From positions 1 through 64,000 of the IMG/VR virus record IMGVR_UViG_3300017987_000063: a stretch of DNA of 64,000 bases; one strand, 5' to 3'. Positions 1 to 8,316 of this stretch are shown piece by piece. Positions within the stretch are counted from its first letter, which is position 1; each line of letters starts with the position of its first letter. The translations under genes and the position numbers were made by a program. The notes under the pieces were generated by a model, which worked only from the letters and a program-made list of their open reading frames with translations, was not told the origin of the DNA and made no database searches. The DNA is from a virus.

Positions 1-2690
1 ACGTCCTTGCTGTTATGGACAAATACGCCGGAACACAAGGCAAAATTATTCCATTTGTCTACTTCAAGATCATAAACCTCAACAGGATCGTCAAACTTAA
101 CAGGGATAATGGCTCGCACTTTATGGTTAAAGCCTACTCCCTGTTCAGCCGTAAAAGCATCCCATGATTCAAAACCATGTTCCCGAAGAACTCTTATCAC
201 AACATTCCGACCACACCCTATAATACGCGCCGCCGCGTTTGCATTTGTGGCCTCTGGATCGGTTTTTATACGCTCTAAAGTTGCATAATCAACATCGGAT
301 CGAAAATTAGGGTTTTTTCTGGCGCGGGCCTTAAAATCATCCGGTGTCATGGCGGCCATTGTTTTTCGCACAGCTTTTGCATGTATCTTCCTCCCTCGCT
401 CGCTTAAATTGAAGATTTGCGCCCCGCGTTTAACGGCTTCATGGTAATCAGAATCAATTCGGTGCCGTAAAACTGTATGCGTTCTACAATGTTCTGCGTG
501 CGCTTCTACACTTAAATTCCCCGGTAAATTATTCAGTTTGTCCCCATCTTTATGATGAACACACTCTCCCTGTGTAATAACCTGTCCTGTAATCCCTTGT
601 ATAACCATGTGGTGCGTCAACATTCTATCGCCGTCCTTATCTACCACTCGTTCATAACCTCCATTAACCGGCCACTGCCTTTTTATGGGCATTAACCTAT
701 CTATGCCTGGCCGCAAATCCTTAGCCGGTTTATACGAACCATCCCGAAGCATCCACAAATGTTCTGCGGTACACCTCTCCACCGCCCCTGAATCCAGCAC
801 AACATCCACCAAGTAGGTTACTTTTTTGGTTACGCGGCCTCTTGCCTTACCGGGGACGATTCTACCATCAGAAGTCGCCGAATATACCCACACATCTTTA
901 TTATTTAACTCCTTAATCATCGGTGTTGTGCCATCCAATAGTGGAATACGGGTATCTCCAACAAAGCATCCCCGCGTAGGGTGGTCGGGCTTGCCTTTAA
1001 CCTTAATCCACTCAAGCTGCCGAAGCTCTGTTACCACAGGGTCATATCGGTATGCCTGAATTCTGCCATCGTAAAAGGCGGACTTGAGCGGGTTATAGCC
1101 TTCCGCCGTGTCCACGCTCAAGAGCAGGGTCTCATAACCGTGCCTGCGGTAAATCTGCAGCGTTTCCGGCCCCGCAAACCTGTCCATACTCACCACCCGC
1201 ACTGGAAAGCCCATAGCCTCAAGGTCATAAACCAACTGGCGCACCGCCCTGTACTCAATCTCCCCCCGGTGCGGGGGCATTATCCGCAGCATAAAGTCAA
1301 TCCAGAACACCGGCAGCCGCTCAAGCTGCTTCACGCCCTCGTCGTCCTCGCGGATTAAATCTTCAAGATCACAAATACAGCCCATACATATCCCGGTCGC
1401 GTCACCTGTGAGAGACGGGTCTATGTGTACCCAGCGTGGGGCTTCGGGATAATCGAGCGGGACTTTTTTGCCTTTTACATCCTCGCATAGCTCCTCGACA
1501 ATAAACTCCGCGCCATCCTGCAGGGTGGTCTCAATCATGGTAAAAGGATGCGGCCTTGTTGCCGGAAAAGCCCGCATAACGCGATTCCACTGGACGAAAT
1601 ACGGGTTAATGCTCAAGGTCGCCACGCCCGCAAGCTCGCGCAGGGCATAATCAATATCCCGCACAAAGTCCTCTTGGAACTCCACCGGCACCTCCACCAG
1701 CTTTTCGCCCTCCTGTATTTCATCCCCCTGTCCAAGAATATGGGAAGGCCGGTACATATCCCCCACCACCACATAAAACTTTTTCCCGCAGAACCGCTCC
1801 TTCGGCTGTGGCCCCCATGTAGGATAATCGCGGACGAAAAACATGGGATCGCCTTTGCTCTCGTCCACGAGCCTTTCCATAAAGGTATCGGGGTGGGTCT
1901 TGGACGATATCAGCATAATTTTACCGGGGAGCCTGCCCATCCGCTGATAGCGGGACTTCATCCTGGTCAAAATTGTCCGGTACATGGTCTCGGCGAAATC
2001 GTATTTTTTACCCTTCCGGCTGGGGTCGGCGGCCTTGCTTTTTTCCACCACCTGCATAAAGTTGGTCTCGTCCATCGCCGCGCCAATAACGTGCATTCCA
2101 AGCATCGAGGTATCCGTGCTGGCCGCAGGGGAAATCCATATATCCTTCGGGAACCTTAGCTCTGTAACCACATGCGGGTCATAAGGTAACTGCTCCCTGA
2201 AAAATGGGCTACGGGACACCTTGTCCCGGATGCCTTTGAAAATAACCTTCCGCGCCTGAAACTCACTTACGGAAATATTCATAAGGGCTATCGTATCGCC
2301 GGACATCAGGCCGAGGGAACTCTGCGGGTTATGATAACAGCCGCATTCATAAGCCATCCGCGCTATCCCGAACTCGGCTATTGTACTTTTCCCCCATCCA
2401 ACGCCTCCGGTAAATACCCCGACGTTGTAATCTCCCTCGAAAAACTCCACGAGGTCATCCACAATCTGCGGCCAAAGCTCGCGCCCCGTCTCCCCCATGT
2501 AATCAGGGTGCCTCAGCCACGTCTCCATATCCACCGGCTTCCACTCGTATTGAAGTTCCTGCAAAAGCTCCAGAAGCTCCCCGCCGAATCCCGGCTCATC
2601 TTCCAATAAAAGCATAACTGCCTCAAGCTCGTCGGGGCTTAAAGCTCCAAGCTCGGCTTTTACTATATCCAGTCTGGCCAGCGAACTCAT
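1..2690 (-). CDS. terL: Terminase large subunit, intein-containing, 3' end cut by window edge
   Basis: ATPase-nuclease motor that packages DNA into the prohead. The N-extein is 574 residues. A Walker A motif GGVGWGKST lies near residues 95-103, a Walker B-like MDETNF follows at about 180, and the RNase H-type nuclease motif HIDPSLTGDATG comes near residue 390. The N-extein ends in DHPTRG and resumes with SKD after the intein, matching the conserved last nuclease motif of large terminases (HPxxGSKD). The ATG follows AAAGGA and lies 3 bases after the previous stop. The reading frame is open through to base 1, so the C-terminal end is missing from this window. Identification as TerL is firm. Confidence 0.95.
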   Translation of the reverse strand, partial: MSSLARLDIVKAELGALSPDELEAVMLLLEDEPGFGGELLELLQELQYEWKPVDMETWLRHPDYMGETGRELWPQIVDDLVEFFEGDYNVGVFTGGVGWGKSTIAEFGIARMAYECGCYHNPQSSLGLMSGDTIALMNISVSEFQARKVIFKGIRDKVSRSPFFREQLPYDPHVVTELRFPKDIWISPAASTDTSMLGMHVIGAAMDETNFMQVVEKSKAADPSRKGKKYDFAETMYRTILTRMKSRYQRMGRLPGKIMLISSKTHPDTFMERLVDESKGDPMFFVRDYPTWGPQPKERFCGKKFYVVVGDMYRPSHILGQGDEIQEGEKLVEVPVEFQEDFVRDIDYALRELAGVATLSINPYFVQWNRVMRAFPATRPHPFTMIETTLQDGAEFIVEELCEDVKGKKVPLDYPEAPRWVHIDPSLTGDATGICMGCICDLEDLIREDDEGVKQLERLPVFWIDFMLRIMPPHRGEIEYRAVRQLVYDLEAMGFPVRVVSMDRFAGPETLQIYRRHGYETLLLSVDTAEGYNPLKSAFYDGRIQAYRYDPVVTELRQLEWIKVKGKPDHPTRGCFVGDTRIPLLDGTTPMIKELNNKDVWVYSATSDGRIVPGKARGRVTKKVTYLVDVVLDSGAVERCTAEHLWMLRDGSYKPAKDLRPGIDRLMPIKRQWPVNGGYERVVDKDGDRMLTHHMVIQGITGQVITQGECVHHKDGDKLNNLPGNLSVEAHAEHCRTHTVLRHRIDSDYHEAVKRGAQIFNLSERGRKIHAKAVRKTMAAMTPDDFKARARKNPNFRSDVDYATLERIKTDPEATNANAAARIIGCGRNVVIRVLREHGFESWDAFTAEQGVGFNHKVRAIIPVKFDDPVEVYDLEVDKWNNFALCSGVFVHNSKD
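12..968 (-). mobile_element. TerL intein with HNH endonuclease domain (319 aa)
   Basis: Begins with Cys in CFVGDTRIP and ends VHN followed by Ser, the normal intein ends. A splicing-block motif TAEHLWML lies near residue 60, and a C-terminal block reads VYDLEVDKWNNF. In between is an HNH-type homing endonuclease with core GECVHHKDGDKLNNLPGNL. The endonuclease is in frame with the intein, unlike that in the UvsW-like helicase intein of this phage. The intein splits the nuclease active site of the terminase between Gly and SKD, so packaging depends on splicing. Confidence 0.92.
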
Positions 2691-2693
2691 GTC

Positions 2694-2957
2694 TTAAAAA
2701 TCCTTTATACCCCCCTGCCTAGTCAGCATGGCAATATAATTTTTCTTGTAAACCTTGAAAGGCGTTCTCAAACCCACAGGAATATCGCAAGTCGCCGCAA
2801 AATAGGCCACACAATACCGGTATTCAATACAGGTAAAGCAGGGGTCGGGCACCATATCTATAAGCTCCCTTCCCGTTTTACGGCATGGAAATATAAATCG
2901 CAAATCCTGTTCCCACTTACTCCGCAGATACTTATAAGGCCGCGCACCGGGGAACAT
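2694..2957 (-). CDS. Small Cys-containing protein, function unknown
   Basis: An 87-residue protein preceded by AGGAG 5-7 bases before its ATG. It contains a Cys cluster CFTCIEYRYC in the middle and a second CD pair, suggesting a small metal site. It lies immediately upstream of the terminase start (3-base gap) and 9 bases after the methyltransferase stop, so it is cotranscribed with packaging genes. I do not recognise the family. Confidence 0.75.
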   Translation of the reverse strand: MFPGARPYKYLRSKWEQDLRFIFPCRKTGRELIDMVPDPCFTCIEYRYCVAYFAATCDIPVGLRTPFKVYKKNYIAMLTRQGGIKDF

Positions 2958-2966
2958 GACAGGCTC

Positions 2967-4265
2967 CTACCAGCCAAATTCAAGGATAAGCTGGTCATCC
3001 TTGACCACCTCCGCATGTCGTCCGAGCGTTTCACGAATAAAATCGCCTTCAATTCTACTTTTGGCGGCTTTACAGTCCAGCGGGTTAAGCTCTATGCCCA
3101 CATAAGCCCTGTCCAGCCTTCTGGCCATCAGTCCCGTGGTGCCGTGCCCGAAAAAAGGGTCTAACACGACCGGCTTGGCAACTTCCGCATTACAGGAGCA
3201 GGCCGGTTCCCAGCCCAGCGTCCTGTAAGCCGACTGCTTGTCCTCTGGCTTCCGGTGATCCAGCCCATACCTCTTTCGAGCGGTTCGGGTATCAACCTCC
3301 AGCCCGCGCTCCTCCGCGTCTACCCTCCAATCTTTATCGTTTATCCCGCCGTTCCCCCCATTTATCCGCTCCACTTTTCGGACGTATTGCGCTCCGCAAG
3401 CCGAGCAACAGCCCCGCGCCGAGGTACTGGCCTTAATGCAAATCTCCGGCAAGGCCGGTGGAAATGTCGCATAATGCGCTCCCCCATACGGCACGGTATT
3501 GATAACCCACACGCTCCGTCTATTCCTGCCCGCCGCATCCGGCCTCATGTTTCTTCCCGGTCTGGTAATCGTGGCCGCCTTAGCAAGCTCCACCAATGCG
3601 GCCTTATTCTGTGGGTCGTCTTTTATCGCGTCCCCACCCCACCGATTCAGCGGGTTGGTATAAGGCTCTTTAACGGCATGGTGGTCATAATAATATCGGC
3701 CTTGCCGGGTAAGCATGTAAAGATACTCATGCGCCGAAGATGGCCTGTCCAAGACATTTTCCGGCATGGCGTTCTCCTTGTACCAGATAACGTCCCGCCG
3801 CACAATCCAGCCATCGGCTTGAAGGGCAAGCACCAGCCGCGCCGGTATTAAGGCCATATTTTTATAGGGCAGGTCAACTTTAGACCAGTCTGTTGGGGCA
3901 ATATCCTCATCGGTATAAACCGCCTTGCCGTGAATGCCGTCCTTACAGCCCAACCCCTTTCCGCTGCCAATGTAACTGTCCGCGATGTTAAGCCAGAGCG
4001 TCCCATCCTGTCTCAGCACCCTGCCGACCTCCCGCATTACCCGCACCAGATGGGAAACGTAAAGGTCGGGGGTAGGCTCCCTGCCAAGCTCGCCCACCCA
4101 ATCCCCCCAATCATAAGGCTCCGTCTTGTAATTGCGTAGCCCCCAATAAGGCGGGCTTGTAATGCAGGCATGGACAGAGTTACCGGGTATCACCGGCAAC
4201 ACGTCCAGCGCATTTCCCTGATAAATCACGCCCGCAGGGGCCTGTAAAGTCTGTGGGCCTGTCAT
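2967..4265 (-). CDS. DNA methyltransferase (N4-cytosine or N6-adenine), TSPPYWG type
   Basis: S-adenosylmethionine-dependent DNA methylase of 432 residues. The catalytic motif IV is TSPPYWGLRNY near residue 38, and the cofactor-binding motif DPFFGHGTTGL is near residue 385, giving the order of beta-class enzymes. SPPY is most often found in N4-cytosine enzymes. An inserted segment around residues 280-355 carries two CxxC-like pairs (CCSACG and CSC), probably a small zinc module. It overlaps the following gene by 4 bases. The likely role is protection of phage DNA from host restriction or marking of packaged DNA; no cognate endonuclease is seen beside it. Confidence 0.9.
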   Translation of the reverse strand: MTGPQTLQAPAGVIYQGNALDVLPVIPGNSVHACITSPPYWGLRNYKTEPYDWGDWVGELGREPTPDLYVSHLVRVMREVGRVLRQDGTLWLNIADSYIGSGKGLGCKDGIHGKAVYTDEDIAPTDWSKVDLPYKNMALIPARLVLALQADGWIVRRDVIWYKENAMPENVLDRPSSAHEYLYMLTRQGRYYYDHHAVKEPYTNPLNRWGGDAIKDDPQNKAALVELAKAATITRPGRNMRPDAAGRNRRSVWVINTVPYGGAHYATFPPALPEICIKASTSARGCCSACGAQYVRKVERINGGNGGINDKDWRVDAEERGLEVDTRTARKRYGLDHRKPEDKQSAYRTLGWEPACSCNAEVAKPVVLDPFFGHGTTGLMARRLDRAYVGIELNPLDCKAAKSRIEGDFIRETLGRHAEVVKDDQLILEFGW

Positions 4266-4459
4266 TTCTCTTCCGGATCATCCACTACGTGCCAATTGGC
4301 CACCGTTGACGCCTTTCGCCATACTATCTCCTTTGTACGGACGTTAAACAAGACAACCGCATCCCCGCGCTCGCCCGCCACATAAGCCTTTACGATAAAC
4401 AGGTCTGCCTCCTCATCGTTTATCGCCCTCAGCCGCAATCCCGGCTTCACGAAGCCCAT
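4262..4459 (-). CDS. Small protein of unknown function
   Basis: A 65-residue acidic-to-neutral protein with a beta-rich middle (DAVVLFNVRTKEIVW). Its stop overlaps the methyltransferase ATG by 4 bases (ATGA) and its start lies inside the end of the preceding gene, so translation is coupled. It could be a small partner of the methyltransferase, but nothing in the sequence proves this. Confidence 0.7.
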   Translation of the reverse strand: MGFVKPGLRLRAINDEEADLFIVKAYVAGERGDAVVLFNVRTKEIVWRKASTVANWHVVDDPEEK

Positions 4460-4685
4460 CGGTATTACCCTCCTTCTCCCCTATCGGGTAAACTACCTTT
4501 TCATAAGCCTCAATCGCCGTTGATAACTTACAGAGTATCTTCCCCTCAACTGAATCCATGAGCGGGTCTCGCGCTATAAGCTCATTGGCCACCTTTAACA
4601 CCGCGTCATAAAGGGCATCGCCCGCAATCGCTTGCGCCGAAGCGTCCAGCAGCAGGCTCGCGCCCAGCGTACCGTGTTTTTTCAT
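4413..4685 (-). CDS. Small helical protein of unknown function
   Basis: A 90-residue, mostly helical and Ala/Glu-rich protein (for example LLLDASAQAIAGDALYDAVL). It overlaps the next gene by 47 bases in another frame and is 12 bases from the previous stop. No motif recognised. Confidence 0.7.
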   Translation of the reverse strand: MKKHGTLGASLLLDASAQAIAGDALYDAVLKVANELIARDPLMDSVEGKILCKLSTAIEAYEKVVYPIGEKEGNTDGLREAGIAAEGDKR

Positions 4686-4697
4686 CCTCTGCCCCCC

Positions 4698-5684
4698 TCA
4701 GCCCCCCCGCGCTCCGTCATCCCGCGCCTCTTTTCGGGCGGCTATCTCCCGCAACTTATCCTTTGACACCTTAAATTTACGCTTTTCCGGCTCCCTTTTC
4801 TCGACTTTTTCGACATCATCGCAAACATTCTCGTTATTTTTCAATGACTTAGCCCCATTTGTCGAATCCGAAGCTGGTTTTGTCGGGCCAGCCAGAGGGA
4901 TCAGCCCGCGCACCGCGTTCAGTATTTTCATTCGGGACTTTTCGTCCCGAAGGGCGCGACCAATAGCGGGATGTTTCTCAGATACCCCCCTTAACCTTTC
5001 CGAAATATCTATCTGTGCAACACCCGCCACCCTTACATCATGTCTTGAAGGCATGCGGTCGTACAGTCCAAGCTCCATCTTGAGTTGTAGTAGCCTAGTC
5101 AGTATGCTCTCGGCTCGCTGCATCTCCATTGCCATGCCCGGTATCAGCTTGGTAATCGTCTTCTCATTACCGTACTCCATGAGGATGCGTTCCATCTGTA
5201 GCTCGTAAAGCCGCTCCAGCTTCTCAAGCTCGGCTATGCCCGTATCCAGTGCCTCAAGCTTCTCCCCTATTACTGCAGGGGGAGCCATGCCTATTGACCC
5301 ACCCCCTACCGGTATGGCCGCCCCTTTATCCCCATCGGTAATCTCTTCTGGTATACCCCCCTCCCCTGTCCCCCTATCCTCTGACTCCGATCCCCCTACC
5401 CCTGTGGGAGGATGGGTAACCTTTACCCCGCTATCATCCTCCCTGCGCTTTATAATAGCCTGTGGGCCTAGCTTAAAATGGCTTGGCGGTATGCCATCCC
5501 TTAGCCTATAGAGCGCACGCTCCAACGCCCCCCTGTCCATGTCAACCGCCTCATGGAACTCAGTGTGTATCCGCGCAGCCACACGGGGTATGCTGAACCC
5601 CATGACCAACATCTCATAGACCTGCGGATAACATTGTAGCTTCCTCAGCTTACTATGCTGTCCCTTTTTAAATAAAGGCTTCAT
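4698..5684 (-). CDS. Possible small terminase-like protein
   Basis: A 328-residue protein. The start chosen is the ATG of MKPLFKKGQHS because it follows GGAAGCACAGG and trims a spurious extension over the preceding gene. The N-terminal 100 residues look like a DNA-binding helix-turn-helix region (MLVMGFSIPRVAARIHTEF). The centre is a long helical segment (IAELEKLERLYELQMERIL) able to form a coiled coil, and the C-terminus is Lys/Glu rich. Size, architecture and its place a few genes upstream of TerL suit a small terminase subunit that recognises phage DNA. This assignment is inference. Confidence 0.55.
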   Translation of the reverse strand: MKPLFKKGQHSKLRKLQCYPQVYEMLVMGFSIPRVAARIHTEFHEAVDMDRGALERALYRLRDGIPPSHFKLGPQAIIKRREDDSGVKVTHPPTGVGGSESEDRGTGEGGIPEEITDGDKGAAIPVGGGSIGMAPPAVIGEKLEALDTGIAELEKLERLYELQMERILMEYGNEKTITKLIPGMAMEMQRAESILTRLLQLKMELGLYDRMPSRHDVRVAGVAQIDISERLRGVSEKHPAIGRALRDEKSRMKILNAVRGLIPLAGPTKPASDSTNGAKSLKNNENVCDDVEKVEKREPEKRKFKVSKDKLREIAARKEARDDGARGG

Positions 5685-5910
5685 CCTGTGCTTCCCTAAG
5701 TAACCGCGCCACCTCGGGTATGCTCTTAGTAAAGAACTCCGGCCCGACCAGTGTAATACACCTGCCCTTATCGTCAAATATCTGTATATCGTCCCCCTGC
5801 ATCTCCTCGCAATCATAATTCTCCAGCACCCACGCCAGTGTGGGGCTTGGAAGGCTATCATGGATTATCGGCCTCCCCACCGCATCCCGCAGACTCAGAC
5901 TACTGCCCAT
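5668..5910 (-). CDS. Small protein with DCEE motif
   Basis: An 80-residue protein containing WVLENYDCEEMQ followed by IQIFDDKGRCITLV. The same LExxDCE motif followed by a short FxVxDDKG-like strand pair recurs in four other proteins of this window. It overlaps both neighbours, so it is part of the operon leading to the terminase. Function unknown. Confidence 0.7.
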   Translation of the reverse strand: MGSSLSLRDAVGRPIIHDSLPSPTLAWVLENYDCEEMQGDDIQIFDDKGRCITLVGPEFFTKSIPEVARLLREAQDEAFI

Positions 5911-6166
5911 CCTGTTTATCTCCTGTCTGGTGTATCAGCACCCACGGAGGCACGAGCAGAGGCTTACCTTTTACCGCCTTGTTATAACGGTTCGCTGTCA
6001 CATGCACCACGAAGATGCGCCTCCACGTCGGCCTCTTGTCCTTCGGCATTTTAGCCAAGTGCGCCAAGTCCGACCGCAGATTCTTACTGTAGATTTCCAC
6101 ATACTCCGGCTTGACTATCCGGTGCTTCAGTAAAAATGCCTTAACTCTCGCCACGATCCAACGCAT
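5900..6166 (-). CDS. Small basic protein of unknown function
   Basis: An 88-residue Lys/Arg-rich protein with an AGGAGAGG ribosome site before its ATG. The middle segment RPTWRRIFVVHVTANRYN is basic and beta-prone. It overlaps both neighbouring genes by about 10-26 bases. No family recognised. Confidence 0.7.
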   Translation of the reverse strand: MRWIVARVKAFLLKHRIVKPEYVEIYSKNLRSDLAHLAKMPKDKRPTWRRIFVVHVTANRYNKAVKGKPLLVPPWVLIHQTGDKQDGQ

Positions 6167-6620
6167 TGATCCTCTCCTGTAGCTCGTCCCTTATCTGTTC
6201 AAAGCCCACTGTTTTTAAAACCCTGTAGGAGATAACCCCTATTTCCCTGCCTTTGTCATCATAAACCCTGAAATATAGATTTTTGCCGCCGAATACTCCA
6301 TATTGCTCCTCCCAAAAAGGCTCACAATCAAACTCCAGCAGCAGCATGTCCACATCAGGCGAGTCCGGCCTGCGCCGCTCCGTCGCGCTCGGCTCACGCG
6401 GCTCCGGTGGTATGCCGGTAAGCTCCCGCAACATGTCCCGCGCTTCGGGGATGCGTATGGCTCCCATATTCATCAAATCCCTGATTTTATTGATATTTTC
6501 CTTAATATCGGGGGAAGGAATAATGTCGGACAGGCGGGAGCGAGCAAACGAATTTACCCACGAAGGCCCTTTTTTATCTACATTCGCCTTCATATCGCCT
6601 ATTTTAACACTTTTTCCCAT
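6141..6620 (-). CDS. DCE-motif protein of unknown function
   Basis: A 159-residue protein. The N-terminal half is basic and Pro-rich (IPPEPREPSATERRRP). The C-terminal half carries MLLLEFDCEPFWEEQYG and then LYFRVYDDKGREIGVISY, the same DCE-plus-DDKG module as the gene two positions downstream. The N-terminal part resembles a linker or disordered region. Function unknown. Confidence 0.75.
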   Translation of the reverse strand: MGKSVKIGDMKANVDKKGPSWVNSFARSRLSDIIPSPDIKENINKIRDLMNMGAIRIPEARDMLRELTGIPPEPREPSATERRRPDSPDVDMLLLEFDCEPFWEEQYGVFGGKNLYFRVYDDKGREIGVISYRVLKTVGFEQIRDELQERINALDRGES

Positions 6621-6657
6621 TTAATGCTCCTGCGACCTGACTACTCCTGACATCCCG

Positions 6658-6671
6658 CGCAAGTGATTGCG
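6658..6671. repeat. 14-bp hairpin repeat, copy 1 of 9
   Basis: CGCAAGTGATTGCG: perfect 5-bp arms CGCAA/TTGCG around a GTGA/TCAC core. It sits between two genes, just after the stop of the upstream one, and is in the opposite orientation to most copies. Confidence 0.85.
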
Positions 6672-6676
6672 TTCAT

Positions 6677-6913
6677 TTATCCGTCTTGTTTAACGCCCAT
6701 TGATATATCTGCCACCACATGCTCCGGTGGATCAGGCACCTCCATCTCCACCTCAATCCCCTCGTGGCATATTGAGGCTTTTGCCTTTGTAAACCTTTTA
6801 AAAGCCTCAAGAGCCACGTCTTTAGGTATCCATGTCCTCCCATAAGGAAACCACGCGCCCTCCTCGCCTTTTTCGTTCCGCTCAAACCGTAACACCAATG
6901 CTTTTATTATCAT
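6677..6913 (-). CDS. Small protein of unknown function
   Basis: A 78-residue protein. The ATG of MIIKALVLRFERN was chosen because AAGGAAGG lies 5 bases upstream and because longer versions only read over the preceding gene. It alternates beta-prone and charged segments (IEVEMEVPDPPEHVV). It ends 6 bases before a hairpin repeat. No family recognised. Confidence 0.7.
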   Translation of the reverse strand: MIIKALVLRFERNEKGEEGAWFPYGRTWIPKDVALEAFKRFTKAKASICHEGIEVEMEVPDPPEHVVADISMGVKQDG

Positions 6914-7202
6914 TTTTCCTTCCTTTATATCCACAACCCTGCTCTCGCGGGGCACCATACGGATACAGTGAACAGGTCTTGGGACGCTTATCATAAATCA
7001 GGCACGCGGCCTTTTTCTTGCCGTTTGGCGGCCTGTAATGTTTACAAGTCGCTCGATAGTGCTTGCCTTCAGGATGAACCTCGCCTGTCCACACCATAAT
7101 CTCTAACAGGTCTTGCGCCCCTATTTTTCTGGCCTCTTTTTCGGTAACAGGCAGCCAAATATTCTCGCAGCACTTCCCGCATCTTTTACACGCTCTCGGC
7201 AT
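6882..7202 (-). CDS. YkgJ-like Cys-cluster (zinc/iron chelating) protein
   Basis: A 106-residue protein. The N-terminus has CKRCGKCC, and later Cys residues follow in CKHYRPP, CLIYDKRPKTC and YPYGAPREQGC. This order (CxxCxxCC, then a C near RPxxCxxYP) is the signature of the YkgJ/UPF0153 family, thought to bind zinc or an Fe-S cluster. The biochemical role of the family is not settled. It overlaps the downstream gene start by about 30 bases. Confidence 0.8.
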   Translation of the reverse strand: MPRACKRCGKCCENIWLPVTEKEARKIGAQDLLEIMVWTGEVHPEGKHYRATCKHYRPPNGKKKAACLIYDKRPKTCSLYPYGAPREQGCGYKGRKNDNKSIGVTV

Positions 7203-7383
7203 TTTTACTCCCGTAAGCCCGCACCTGCCTACGCAGTTCGCTTAACAGGCTGTCAATCCCATCCCGGTGCGCCTTGTCCAGTATCGGGTCGTCCAGCGGC
7301 TTTTCCTCCGCAAGCTGTCTGGCCTTCTCCAGCCGCTTAATCTGCTCCTGCGTTATCTTTAGTTGGAGGTCGTTCTCAATCAT
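7186..7383 (-). CDS. Small helical protein, antitoxin-like
   Basis: A 65-residue protein made of two amphipathic helices, with the pattern LKITQEQIKRLEKARQLAEE followed by DSLLSELRRQVRAYGS. This layout is common in small phage and plasmid proteins of antitoxin or XRE-associated type. No toxin partner is visible next to it, so a role in toxin-antitoxin function is only a suggestion. It overlaps both neighbours by a few bases. Confidence 0.65.
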   Translation of the reverse strand: MIENDLQLKITQEQIKRLEKARQLAEEKPLDDPILDKAHRDGIDSLLSELRRQVRAYGSKNAESV

Positions 7384-7859
7384 AGCCTCACCTTCGTCTT
7401 TATTGGAGTACCTGTATGCCCGCGCAGGCTTCCATACTCAGGCACACCTCCTGTCCTTAATGCCTCCAGCAGCTTCTTGCCTATATTTTCCTGCCCCCTC
7501 CTGTCTACACCCGACAAGCCACCTTTTGTCTCCCGAAAAAACTTAAATTGAGTGGTCTCCAGTAAAAACTTGGTGGCTTTGGTTATCTCTTTAATACTCG
7601 TATTTTCCTCCATCGCCGAAAGCCATTGTAACGTCTCGTGCAGGGAAGCGTTTAAAAAATCGTACCACGTAACCCGTAAAAAGACAGTCTCGACATCCCC
7701 ACTAAATTCCAGCTTGAGCATAATAACAAAGTCATACTCCCCCTCCTCCACTACGTCGAGCCTCTCGTAAAGCATGGCTTTTCTGTCGTTTTTCCAGTTT
7801 GCGCCCGGTTCGGCCACCTTTCCTTTAACCAAGAAGGCCGGATTCACTTTAACCTCCAT
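7380..7859 (-). CDS. Protein of unknown function
   Basis: A 159-residue protein. The ATG of MEVKVNPAFL follows GAGGTGGCC. It has a beta-rich N-terminal half (EYDFVIMLKLEFSG) and a helical C-terminal half (KKLLEALRTGG). It overlaps the upstream RlpA-like gene by 11 bases. No motif recognised. Confidence 0.7.
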   Translation of the reverse strand: MEVKVNPAFLVKGKVAEPGANWKNDRKAMLYERLDVVEEGEYDFVIMLKLEFSGDVETVFLRVTWYDFLNASLHETLQWLSAMEENTSIKEITKATKFLLETTQFKFFRETKGGLSGVDRRGQENIGKKLLEALRTGGVPEYGSLRGHTGTPIKTKVRL

Positions 7860-8316
7860 CGGCCACCTCAAGCTCGCCCATAAGCATTTTCAGCAGCACC
7901 TCATCGGTTATCCTGCGCACCTTCAGTTTTTTACGAAGGCAGTAATAATCGGGGCACTGGTAGCGAACATCTATAACTTCCAGCCTTACCTTCAAGCCCC
8001 CGACCTTTTTACCGGCTAAGTCCCACAGGCTATGGGGCATCATGTCAATCACGCGCCCATCGGCATACGGCCCCCTGTCAAATATCACCACCGCCGTACC
8101 TTCGCCGTACCTGTCGCTGCGCCTGTCATCGTTTATCACCCGCACGATGGTGCCGTAAGGCAGCGTCTTGTGCGCCGCGATGGGGTCGTCCGCATGTACC
8201 ATAATCCCCGAACCGCCGAACCGCTTGCCGCTCCAGCCGAATCCGTAGTGGGTAGCTATTCCGGTCATGGAATGAGCCATTATCAGGCCGCAAAATATGA
8301 AGGTAATCAGGTTCAT
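7849..8316 (-). CDS. RlpA-like exported double-psi beta-barrel protein
   Basis: A 155-residue protein whose start, MNLITFIFCGLIMAHS, follows GGGAGGGG and forms a short signal peptide. The mature part matches the RlpA double-psi beta-barrel: GIATHYGFGWSGKRFGG, then HKTLPYGTIVRVIND, then VVIFDRGPYADGRVIDM. RlpA proteins cleave or bind naked glycan strands in the periplasm. In a phage it would help open the peptidoglycan at entry or lysis. It is far from the endolysin operon, so its timing is unclear. Confidence 0.85.
   Translation of the reverse strand: MNLITFIFCGLIMAHSMTGIATHYGFGWSGKRFGGSGIMVHADDPIAAHKTLPYGTIVRVINDDRRSDRYGEGTAVVIFDRGPYADGRVIDMMPHSLWDLAGKKVGGLKVRLEVIDVRYQCPDYYCLRKKLKVRRITDEVLLKMLMGELEVADGG

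Noticed and set aside
826-2609. Several plus-strand reading frames opposite the terminase
   Set aside because: They lack ribosome sites and are antisense to a clear, motif-rich minus-strand gene; antisense frames are often open over G/C-biased coding DNA.
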